From contig NC_080672.1 in the NCBI RefSeq assembly GCF_030247195.1, forward strand, positions 364,304,271-364,368,270: DNA of 64,000 bases, in the 5' to 3' direction. The notes under the pieces are model-generated. The model saw only the letters and a list, made by a program, of their open reading frames with translations. It was not told the DNA's origin and did not search any database. This stretch comes from Topomyia yanbarensis (taxonomy: Eukaryota; Arthropoda; Insecta; Diptera; Culicidae). Positions within the stretch are counted from its first letter, which is position 1. Each line of letters opens with the position of its first letter. Shown one piece after another: positions 25,801 through 37,800 of this stretch. The translations under genes were made by a program, and so were the position numbers.

Positions 25801-28800
25801 CTCCCCAATAAGTATTTTGCCAAATGTCCATTATGCCAAATGTCCATTATGCCAAATGTCCCTTTACCTCCCAATAGGTATTATGCCAAATGTCCAGTAT
25901 GCCAAACGTTCGTTATGCCAAATGTCCCTTAACCCCCAATAGGTATTATGCCAAATGTCCATTATGCCAAACGTCCATTATGTCAAATGTGCCTACTACT
26001 CAATAAGCATTATGCCAAACGTCCATTATGCCATATGGGGTACATCCGAATCTTAGTCTACACTCATAAAAACGCGATACGAGACAGGACACATAACTTG
26101 TTGTTCTTCTTGATAAAAAGGATTAAACAAATTTACCTCTTTTGCCGACCTGTTTTTTGCACGATGTTTTCATAGATGGGCAATATTCTGCCCAAAACCG
26201 CTCGAAAAAAAAGTAGAACATTTTAGTCCTTTTTATCGTTTGTATGGAGCGCAGAATTATTCTCTCAAATACTGAGTTTTTGATAGTATGTCTCCTTCAA
26301 AGACCAATCCTTATAGTCGTACGAAGTAACAAGGAGTTTCAATGATTTGCATAGAACACGCTGTATGGGCTTCCGTGGACTACAGTGTTATAGCTGAATA
26401 CATAAAACGATGAAATTATTATTTGCAGCAGGAATATGTCTTTTTGGCCTCGCAGTTAACATCGTCATTTCATGTCACTGGTGTTTCAATATATACGAAC
26501 CTCATACCGTACCCCATCTATTTCCATCGTTCAGAGAGCCTTACAGGCTGCCACATACCATGTACTTTGTCTGGTCAGAGTTTATAGTTAGTCCGATACT
26601 CAGAGCATCCCTTTTAGAAGGTACAAATGCTGCTCTACAATCGATTCCAATGCGAGATCTCGTGATGATCGTTCCAGTCCCCTTCTAGTGTTATGTTGAA
26701 CAACGAATTAGAAAGTGCATCGCCCTTGTTCAATCTATCTAGCGTCTTAAATAATTCGGATGTCTACGGCTATTCTGAAGCTTGGTTTTGTTAATTTCGG
26801 TTTACTTAATCTTACGATGTCTTTAAATCTACGAAACAGATTATAAGTTTGCAAACTTGTCCATCATTTATTCTGTTCGACGTTGATCGTTCTTCTCGAA
26901 ACCCGCTTTAGTTTTCGGCGACAAGGAAATCTCTGTCAATGCACGCAGCCTGCTAAACAGAACACGGTAGAGTACCTTAAAGGTAGTATTGAGGATCGGT
27001 ATGCCTCGATTGATATGACACTCGAGTTTATGGCACTTCTTGTAGATACGGCATATGAGACCACCCAACCAATCTGGAAGCATTTTTTCTTCCACCCAAG
27101 CCTTTAGTTCAACCGGGATTCCGTTCTTCCTAGCTGCCCTACTGTTTTTCACCTCTCGAATAGCTTTTCCCACGTCATCTAACGTGGATGGGGTATACAT
27201 GCATTCCAAACTTGTTTATCCGTTCAATAATAACTCATTGTGTTGCTTTCACCATTCATGTACGATCAGTTAACATATTCTGATCAATAATCGTAATCGG
27301 TACCGAAGCGCTATTCTATCTCAAGTTGTAATCGAGTTGTAACACTTTTGCGTGTTGTTCCTAGAAAAACTTCTCCGCCTTCGCGAGTACCTTAACTAAT
27401 TATGCAAAGTTGCCTAATTAGATTAAGTCTGCGCGCACGCCAAGTTTCATTATTTTCAGCGAAGGATGCCTCCCGATTTAGTTCAAAATCTTTCAAAGTC
27501 AATCAAATAAACCTAAACAGTTTCCGAACAGCGAAAGAACAGATGTGTACCCCAAAATTCGCATTCTTAGACACACAGTTTTCAAGAAAATCCATTAACC
27601 AAACGATAATTTAGTTAGCAGAGCCTCTCCGTTTCAATGCAAAGCAATTAATGTAATTTTTCCTTCCTTATTTTCATGTACCATCTGTTCCCGAACGGTG
27701 GCGTCAAACATGCTCGTTACAACGACGTATACCAACACACACACAATCACCACCTGCTGGCCAACAACACAGATGTTTACTGTCGCGGGATGTCGTACGT
27801 TTAGGCAGGTGGTTCGTGCAGCCTAGTTCCAACAGCGAGCGAGTGTTTGGCAAGAGGTAAGTGTGTCAATTTGGCGTCTTGTTTTGCTCTCCATTTGAAC
27901 GCCGACTGTGTGCGATTGTTCGAATGGAAAGTAAAAGAAGAATACAATACCCGTACGGAAGCGTTACCCACAGTTAGTTGGGTGCCACTTCATGCTGAAT
28001 CATAGCCGAAGTGGCTCCCGTGGGAATTTGAAACTTCCTAAAGCAAGTTGCTTAGACCGATGGACTTCTGGGACATTTTCGAGAAGCTGATAGAAAAGTC
28101 TTCGTTCCCCCATCGACACCGTTATTGTTATTCCGAGCATAACCCCACCTGTCGAATGCAGTCAGCTAATTGTTGATTTTTTTTTCGCAGCTCGCTCCAT
28201 CTCTCATTTTCGTTCGCTTTCTTCGTTCATGGCGATAGTACGGTATGTGCCTCGATGGATATTCGGGAGCATCCTCCGGTGCGACCGCTAATGATTAAAC
28301 ATCTGGAAGAGGCTCAGGCTCAACAGGGCAGTAACAGCAATAGCGATGTGAAACCACGGTCTGTCATTCTGGCACCGTTTGGTCTCGCCGCAACGCTAAC
28401 CGGCCAAAGCTGCAAGACCAGCGATCCGCAGACGCAGAAAGTCCTCGATGACTGGAGCGCCTTCTATCCGATCTCGAACAAAAATATCAACTTCTCGGAC
28501 AGTGCCGATACGGTGCCACCCATCGTAGAAATTATGACCGGTAAGTGTAGTAACGATTATCAGAATCATTGTAAAATTACTCATTGTATCAATTCTTTTT
28601 TTTCTCAGGCGGAATAAAAATGCGTTACCCGTCCAAGTACGTCCTTGTGACGGACATCGACGATTGGTCACCATCCGCCCCGAACGGTTCCATCCAGTCA
28701 CCACCGAACTCCGTCAAAACCGCATCTCATGCAGCTCCCCTGGCTGCGACCGATTCCAGTTCGCTGATGAACAACAATTCGCTCGGTATGCTCAGTCCCA

Positions 28801-31800
28801 TGCACGCTGGCACCAGTAGCAACAATACCAATAACGGCAACGGCAGCTGCATGAACAATAATCGAGACAACAGACCGCCCATGAACCCACCGCTGACTGT
28901 GCCGGAATCACCCTCCAACGATCTCGGCAATCCAAACAGTATGTCCTCCGCCATGATCAACAATTCGGCTGCCATCCTGTTGCCGGAACGGGTTTGGCAG
29001 GATTGTATAATGCACGCGACACCGGTTATCCCTCCGCCCCAGCAATCGCCCGGTTCGGCGAATGGTGAGAGCGGTGGGATCACTATCAAATCGGAACCAA
29101 AGGATCCATCCTCGGCAACCAATAGTAACAATATCAATGACATCAGTTCATCGTCGTCGTCGTCGGCTACGGTCGATGGGAATGCTAACTCTGTGTGGGA
29201 GATTACTGATCCCGCGCTGAAAGTGCCCTGTTCGTGTATCAAGTAAGTACAAAGCAGCTTATATGGTAGGTTAGCTAGAGATGTATTTTCCCCGCCAATC
29301 GCCGTTCTTATAACATTTCCAGCAAACATTCTAGTCGCTGATAGTGTAGTGTATGCTGTTGTTTGTGCCTATACCCCTCATTTTGTTCTATTTTCCTCTG
29401 TGCTAATAACAAAAAGGATATGTTGAACGTTATTTACTACCGTTTTCACTGTAAGACTATTTTTAAGCATGTATCGTTTTTCGTACTCCTATGAATTCAA
29501 CATTTTTCTTCTTCGGTAGTGTTTTTCTTTGTATGAATGAACTTTTATGAATCTTGGTTTTTTGTGTAATTGGAGCATGATAGTCAAATTTTTGAACTGT
29601 TTTGGGTTTCGTGAACATATATTGTGTGTTTTAGCATTGAATAACCTAATATTTGGTAGAATTCATTTATCTAATGGTTTAGACCACAATTCTTTTTAGA
29701 GCCCCTAATTTTAGATAAATTTTGCCAGTTAGTCATATTTGCTATAAATCTGGTTTATTTTCTATTATAACAACATAGTAACATATAAGAACTGTAAATT
29801 ATTTCATTCAAAATTAAATTGTAAACTATTACATTCAAAAATATCGCCTTCCTTTTTGATATATATGAAACACTGTTCTTTCCGACACATTTGCCGACCG
29901 AATTATATCTGTTAACCATTGCCCCTGCGCGCAATAAAACAAGGACGTCAAACCGTTTGCTCTTTTCGTTTACTCAACACTGTTTGTTTACATCTGACAC
30001 CTAACAGTATGAAGTGTTCAGTCCTGCCAAATATATCTGAATTATGTTCCACAAGCATGGAAAATTTTCGACTATGGTGAAATTTGAAAGCTTTCATTTA
30101 TGCCAAATAACCGTTATGCCAAATGTCCTTTATGCTAAATGACTTTATACCAAATGACCCAGACCCTCTATAATCTGAAACCATGCAAGATGTGTGTTTC
30201 TAGTATGAGAAAGATGTCGAGGTGAAATCGAAGATGGCGGACCTAACTTATAGATGATGGACTTTTCGTGACGATGTATCATCTGAAACCGTGCATAATG
30301 CAAATTTTTATTTTCAAATTATTTCTGTCGTCATTTTAAAACCCAATATGACGCACTTACCTTAAAAAACTAAAAGTACTACCTTTTGATGACGTTTCAG
30401 TCACTATTTTGAATTTCAAGGTGGCGTTAGTTTCATGACGATTTATGACCTTAAATCATGTAATTTTTGTATATAGCGATGGTTTCAAGAGGACGAAAAT
30501 CGATGTTTGCCGCCAATTCTAAGATTGTGGAACAATAATAAAATGATGGTCTACTGATGACTGCTTACTGCTAGCATGCAATATCCATATTTTTTATGAG
30601 GGCGTTGACTAGCAGTAAAAAATTCAAGAAAAATTCAAGATGGTTGACATAAAATCTAGATGGCGCCCTTTTCATGACAATTTATTTTTTTAGAAGAGGA
30701 AGTTAAATTCAAAGAGAATATGGCAACTTTCCATGGGCCTCAAAGTTAGTTCCAGACGTACACAATATTCACTCTGGTTCTGTGCTCATACTGAACCCAC
30801 CCACGTGTATGAACTCAAATATGCTATTTCGTACCTAAACGAGTGCATATTCGCCTGCGCAACCGAACCCCATGTACGTACACGGTGTGCGTACACATAG
30901 GTTCGTGGCACCAGTTTTTTTTTCTATCTCACTCTCATCATCACTAACGTTGACCCTTTTGGCCTTGTGCGAATCGTTCGTGTGTACGCACCCGGTGTAC
31001 GTTCGCGAATGTTTGAACTAGAGTTTGTACATCGTTCGCTTGGGTTCGATTTTCGAGGCGAACCTGTACATCGAGACGAAGCATGTTTGAGGTTGAGCGC
31101 GTGCACGAAATTTTGTGCACAGGTGTAAACTTGTTGACGTTAATGGGAAGTCTGGTTAGTTCTATTCAATCACCATCATTATCGTGGTCAGGTTATTCGA
31201 TCTTGTGCCGCTGGTTTTCTATTCTCTGGAACAGCCGCCGCACACGCATATTCCTCAACTGCACACAACCAGCGACTGCACGCAGCCTGGTCTCTCGACA
31301 TTTGTACTACAGTCTGCCGTGTTTTACCAGCTGTCCATTGTCAATATGTTTGTATACTTGGTACAACTTGTGATTCACGCGTCCGAGCCATTCAACATTT
31401 TCTACTGTGCAGTCGAGTATTAAACGGAGAATTCTTCTCTCCAATACACCAAGGGCTCGATAGTCTGCGTCCTTCAACGTCCATGCCTCATGGCCATATA
31501 GAGCAAGAGGGAGTATCGGCGATTTTTATAGAGAAAGGCGTCATAAAAGTGTGACTGATTCGCGATATCTTGTTCTGCTAACTATATCACGAACAAAATT
31601 TGTGGTGCTTAGCGCCCTTTTCGTTTTCTGTCCAGACATCACACTAAACTTTATCAAATGAATAACAATGTTCTTCTAATTGTATTCTTATATCTACTGC
31701 TGCTACTTATTACTATTACATGGAACAAAAATGATTCCACGAATAATACTTCAAATTTTGGGGAATAGTTGCATGAAATTGAAAATGATTAGGGATATCT

Positions 31801-34800
31801 TCTAAATATCACAAGCACGCAAAATAGATCGCAAATCATGTACTAGAAATAATGAACCGGTTCACGAATCCATGCATAATATTTCATGATTTTGTGAACT
31901 ATTTGACGAGCACGAATGGTCAGACTTGACTATTGCACTAGGAATCATGAATCAGTTCACGAATACCTGAATAATATTTTAAGATTTCGTGAACATTTTC
32001 ACGATTACGAATGGTCGTGATTTATACTTGGAATCATGAACCAGTTCAAATATTTTATGATTTTGTAAACTCTTTCACGACTACGGATATTCGATCGTGA
32101 CTAATATATTAGGAATCGTGAACTAACTCACGAAGATATGAATATTTGATGATTTTGTGAACCATTTCACGAGAACGAATCCCAAGTAACAATTGAAGTT
32201 TTATAGCACGCTATAAGTGCAATCTAAGTTTTATGAGTGTCTATAAAACTATATTACAACCTAAATTGTTACTAGGGATGGTAAGTCGTGACATGAGTAA
32301 CATTTTATGGTTTTCACTAAGTCATTGGCAGGCATAGCAATTCTCACTCACGCGAGTAGAAGCTTATCCGATGCCCAACTTTTCCGGGATAAGTTGAGTC
32401 GCAAAATTCTCCGTCTCCACAAACAACGTGGACATAATGCATGCGATAAATTTTTTTTCAGATCTTTTCCTTCTCATCGAAGAAGGTTTTTTATATATAT
32501 ATATTTTTTTTATTTTGATTTTAATTTATTATTTAATTTTAATTATTTAATTTAATTTAATTATTTAATATTTTATTTTCGTGGAAATCAATAAGTGTCA
32601 AAATATACACTTCATTTCCAAGAAAAACGACGACGAAGTACATTGGGCTTGTTTTGTCGTATTTTGAAATAGCGCCAGCAAGGCAGCGAGCGCAAAAAGG
32701 ATACAGTGATAAACTCATTCGCTCATTCTCCGGCGGTTTTTTTTTATCCGAAGAAGTTGTGTGAGTGTCAATAACTTTTTTGTCTGAAACTGTTAGTTTT
32801 TATTGTCGGAGTGGTAAATTATCTGGACACATTTACTCATATGAGTGATAAATGCAATGACCACAAAATATGACCATCGTCGATTCGAACGAAACTTTGA
32901 AGTTGTGTTCGGTTTATGAATCTCCAATATTTTCTCTGACAATTGCAATATTTTGATACAAGAGCAATTTTTGAAAAGGGCGTAAACATTTGTACGTAAT
33001 GCACGTACATTTAATTTTTTTTGTTCGATTACTGTATTTTATACAGCAAAACTTTCTGAGAACGAGTTTCAGGGAATGAATATTTATGTGCGAAAAAATA
33101 TACACTGAAAAAATGTGTCATTTTTCACAAAAACAAAAATTTGTGTTAAAAATATAAATTGCAAAAAACCGATTTTTTAAATTTTTTATATTTTAGAAAC
33201 AAAAACCTCAAGAGAAAAGAAATATTTTGAATGTGATTGTATGATGGAGAACTTATCGGTAAAAAAGTTTTTCTAACTATAACTTTCTAATGTTTTTAAA
33301 TTTCATACTATTTGACATACAAAACTGTAATTTTATTACAAAATATAATTCTTAGTCTTATTTTAAATCAAAATGTATTTAACAAAAATCTTCCAAAATG
33401 CGATAGTTTTCGAGATATTTGGAATTTTGTTCGAACCAAAACAGTTAATTCGTGTAATTATGCCCTTTTTAAAAGTTATTCGCGTTACCCCATCATAAAA
33501 TGTCAAAAATCTAATGTTTATCGTTTTAAAGACGTAAAATAAACTTTTTCAGTATATTTGGATCATGGAGAAGCTTTCAATAAAAAAAATTTCCTAACAA
33601 CAACTTTTGACATATTTTAATAATTCATACAATTTGCAGTAAAAACCTCAATTTTATTTTTGAATATGATTTTAAACGCTATTTTAAATCAAAATAGTAA
33701 TAACAAAAATTTTCTGAAATGTTCTTCTCGAGATATTTCCAATTTTGTTTTAACAACATAATTCTTTTATGCAATAAAATTGGACTAAACCGTTTTGCGC
33801 GTTAAGGGCACAAGACCTAATTTTAATTAAGTTTTGTTTTTTCGTGTTTCGAATTCATCTCGTCAGTAACTAGCACCATCTGGGTGTCTAGTTAGACGAT
33901 GTATCTAAACTAGTACCCAAATTAGCACTAGTTATAGTGCTAATTTGGGTACTAGTTTAGATACATCGTCTAACTAGACACCCAGATGGTGCTAGTTACT
34001 GACGAGATGAATTCGAAACACAAAAAAACAAAACTTAATTAAAATTAGGTCTTGTGCCCTTAACGCGCAAAACGGTTTAGTCCAATTTTATTGCATAATA
34101 CCAGGCGTTTGGTTTCTTGAACCAAAAGACAAGAGTTCGTCTTCGCTTTCTCGTCAGCAAACCAGAGCTATATTTGCTTCCCGGGACATCACTTGGGACA
34201 TGTGGCTTTAGGCGTTCACATATGTCGTGTGAATTGTTTGGAATTTTTTGTGTCTAACTAGTGCTAATTTGGGTACTAGTTTAGATACATCGTCTAACTA
34301 GACACCCAGATGGTGCTAGTTACTGACGAGATGAATAATTCTTTTGTTTTATTACGACCTTTTCAGAAGTTATTCGTGTTTCTCCGGAAACAATAATAAC
34401 TTTTTCAAAAGGCCCGTAACACTTCCTGTAACTTTCTCTTTGACGTCAAGGTGATATTGTAAACCATTTGAACGCTATACGAAAACAACCAAAATATGAT
34501 CGAACTATTTAGTTTAGTCATAAGACCCTATGGTTGAATAGTATTTTGATTGATTTCGTATAGCTTTCAAATGGTTTGCAATATCACCTTGATGTCAAAG
34601 AGAAAGTTACAGGAAATGTTATGGGTCTTTTGAAAAAGTTATTATTGTTGATGGAGAAACGCGAATAACTTCTGAAAAAGTCGTAATAAAACAAACGAAT
34701 CATGTTGCTAAAACAAAATTTGAAATATCTCGAGAACTACTACATTTCAGAAAATTTTTGTTATTAGCATTTTAATTTAAAATAGCGTTTATAATCATAT

Positions 34801-37800
34801 TCAAAAAGAAAATTGTTTTTTTTACTGCAAATAGTATGAATTATTAAAATATGTCAAAAGTTGTTGTTAGGAATTTTTTTTTATTGAAAGCTTCTCCATG
34901 ATCCAAATATACTGAAAAAGTTTATTTTACGTCTTCAAAACGATAAACATTAGATTTTTGACATTTTATGATGGGGTAACGCGAATAACTTTTAAAAAGG
35001 GCATATTTACCCGAATTAACTGTTTTTGTTGGAACAAAATTTCAAATGTCTCGAAAACTATCGCATTTTGGAAATTTTTTGTTAAACACATTTTGATTTA
35101 AAATAAGACTAAGAATTTTATTCTGCAATAGTTTTGTATGTCAATTATCATGAAATTTAAAAACATGTATAAAGTTGCTACCAGAAATTTTTTTTTACCG
35201 ATAAGTTCTCCATCATACAATCACATTCAAAATGTTTCGTTTCTCTTTTGGTTTTTATTGACAAAATATAAAAAAATAGAAAAAAATAGGTTTTACAATT
35301 TAAATTTTCAACACAAATTTTTGTTTTTGTGAAAAATGACACAAATTTTTTTTTCAGTGTATATTTTTTTCGCACATAAATATTCATTCTCTCAAACTCG
35401 TCCTCAGAAACTTTTGCTGTATAAAATACAGTAATCGAACAAAACAAAATTGAAATTAATACACGTAGAAATGTTTACACCCTTTTAAAAAATTGCTCTT
35501 GAGTCAAAAAAATCTTACTGATTGTGAAATATGTTTAGTCTTCCATGTCGATGATATGTGTAAAGTTTCATAGGAATCCAAGATGGTCGATAAGGATTTT
35601 AATTATTTTAGGACGGATCTTCGTCGAATTCCTCAATGCCTGGTCACATGATTGGATTCATGAATCAATTCACGAATACATGAATATTTTATAATTCTGA
35701 CTTGTGACTATTACGCTAGAAATCATGAACCGGTTCACGAATACATGAATATATTTATGATTTCATGATTTTGTGAACTATTTTACGATCACGGATATTG
35801 GGTTGTGACTAATATATTGATCGAATGGATTCATGAACAAAATTCCAAGTTTCGTGAAATAGTTGACGAGAAAATATCCAGACAGTTTTGATTTTGAGAA
35901 GGAATGTTCTCAAAATTTATGAATAACATTATGACATTATTGTTTTTACGAATAAAGTTGTGAACTAGTTCACGTACAGAAAACCGGTTTGGTAATGTCA
36001 TGGAGGAAACCGTAACTGAAGTTCACCAAACAAAATCAAATATTTCCACTAATAAAAGCGTTATGCGAGCGTTACTGAAAAGAAATTGAACATAATTATA
36101 GAACACAGGAACTATGGTCATTGTCCTGTTTTCGTAACGTAAAAAGGTGATTGTTCCTGAATTCATGGCACTTTATTAACGATTTCGGGAACAAACACCC
36201 GAATACAAATCTCAATGGGATTTTATAGTTAAGAATTAATAGCCTAGTAAAGTAGCTGTTGAGGAGGAAATAAAAAAAAAATGTTTTGCGCGAAGTTAAC
36301 GAAATGACTCATGAACAGTAAATTTCAAAAATCGATCAAGTTAGATCGTTCGGCAGCTGCGGTTGTGTGTATTCTCGCTTTAGAGGCAGGATACGATCAC
36401 TGTCGCCAATGCGATAATCGTGTGTTAGTTCTGAGATGTCATCATAACCCAGGGATAGCATAAGGGTTTCTGCATTGGGCCGGAGTCCCAAGGGTTGCAG
36501 GCTCGAATCCTGCCTCTGGGAGGATTTTTTTTCACATAATTGCTTTCCCCGTTCGATACCACCAAAAAAGTCTTAAACAAAGTATTGGCACTTACGTCAA
36601 AAACCAATAAAATGGAACTATTTTTGTTTTTAATTTTGTTATTTTTTCCGTTGAACGTTTCTTCGGCTTGTGTCTATTGCGGCTTTCGCATTCCTTGTCC
36701 AGCATACTGCAGTTTGCCGCACATCAACATCACCCAGCTTTGTTGTGCACTTAAAACAGACACTGTGTGCTATTTTAATTGCAAATAACTTTTTAACTAA
36801 GTTCCATCACAAATCAGTTCGAAATAAAATCGACATCATGCCTCCTTTACCGTTGAAAACATGACTCTTGCGACACATGCCGTAATCTTCACTCATAAAC
36901 TGTAATGAAGAGCTAGTTTATTCGCAACAAACCCCCTCCCCTCAACAATTAAGTTAAACGCTGAGCTGTTATGTGGCTCTTTCAGGTGTACGAAACTTCC
37001 CAGTGGTGGACGATCGCACGGTGGCGGTATTGCTTCCCACGGGACTGCTGTGCACCGAAACCCCGGATCTACTCCCGGTAGCGATTGCAGTGTCGGGTCC
37101 AGTTTCTCTGGAAAAGCTCTTACCAGTAGTAGTCGCGCAGACAGATTACCCCGACCCCATCGAATACCGTTCCATCGGAGACCACCCCAGCAGCTCCTGT
37201 CCTGTTCCCTCGCTCTTTCCACGAACGTCGTGGTCACTGCGGACAGCCCCGCATACTGCCTTGTTGATTCCGATAAAAGGTGCGTTTTACACAGAAACAC
37301 AACAAAAAATACCGAAAGGCATATACCGATAATGCGTTTGCTGTACTGTTATCTACTCAAGCAAACCTACTTCAACTGCTAGAAAAATGCTTTATTAATT
37401 GAAAATTTCTGTTTTTGTGTAAATAAGCTTCTGTAACCAAAAGTCGTACATTAACAAAGATATCATCTCACCTGCATCTTAATTTTTGGTTCGTTCATTA
37501 AATTGGAAAGTGAATTATTCACACGATTTAAAAAACTTGTTCAGTTTTCTATATCGATCAAATATTTAGGCGGATTTCACAAATCCTAAAAATCACAAAC
37601 ACTTCCAGGCGCACGTCTATCCCTTTGGAAGTCGCCTCGATTTCTACATTCAGGCAACTAAATGATTGTACTGTCTATAATCCAAGAAATTCGCCTAAAT
37701 TTTAAATCGATTTTAAAAATCGATCAAGTTCGTTTGGACAATTCACTATCGAAATTTGTATCATTAGTTGTATCAACATATCTAACTAAAAAGCATCGCA

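Larger units (their letters stand above)
32948..35512. mobile_element. Large fold-back element, about 2.6 kb
   Basis: The left arm (32948-33768, resuming 34335-34510) and the right arm (34515-35512) are inverted copies. Matching blocks include GCGAATAACTTTT / AAAAGTTATTCGCG, GATCATGGAGAAGCTTTC and its complement, and CAAGAGCAATTTTT at the outer ends. The axis is close to 34512. A separate element (33769-34334) interrupts the left arm. No transposase frame is present. Confidence 0.8.

Noticed and set aside
26410..26688. Frame with a signal-peptide-like start on the plus strand
   Set aside because: The greater part overlaps, antisense, the decayed LINE reverse transcriptase; the hydrophobic start is not followed by a cysteine-rich or otherwise credible mature part.
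28727..29329. 200-codon minus-strand frame
   Set aside because: It is a shadow of the MED13 exon at 28609-29242.
36893..37332. Open frames in other phases over the exon at 36986-37279
   Set aside because: Only the phase set by the neighbouring exons gives the IPFHRR family block; the others are shadows.
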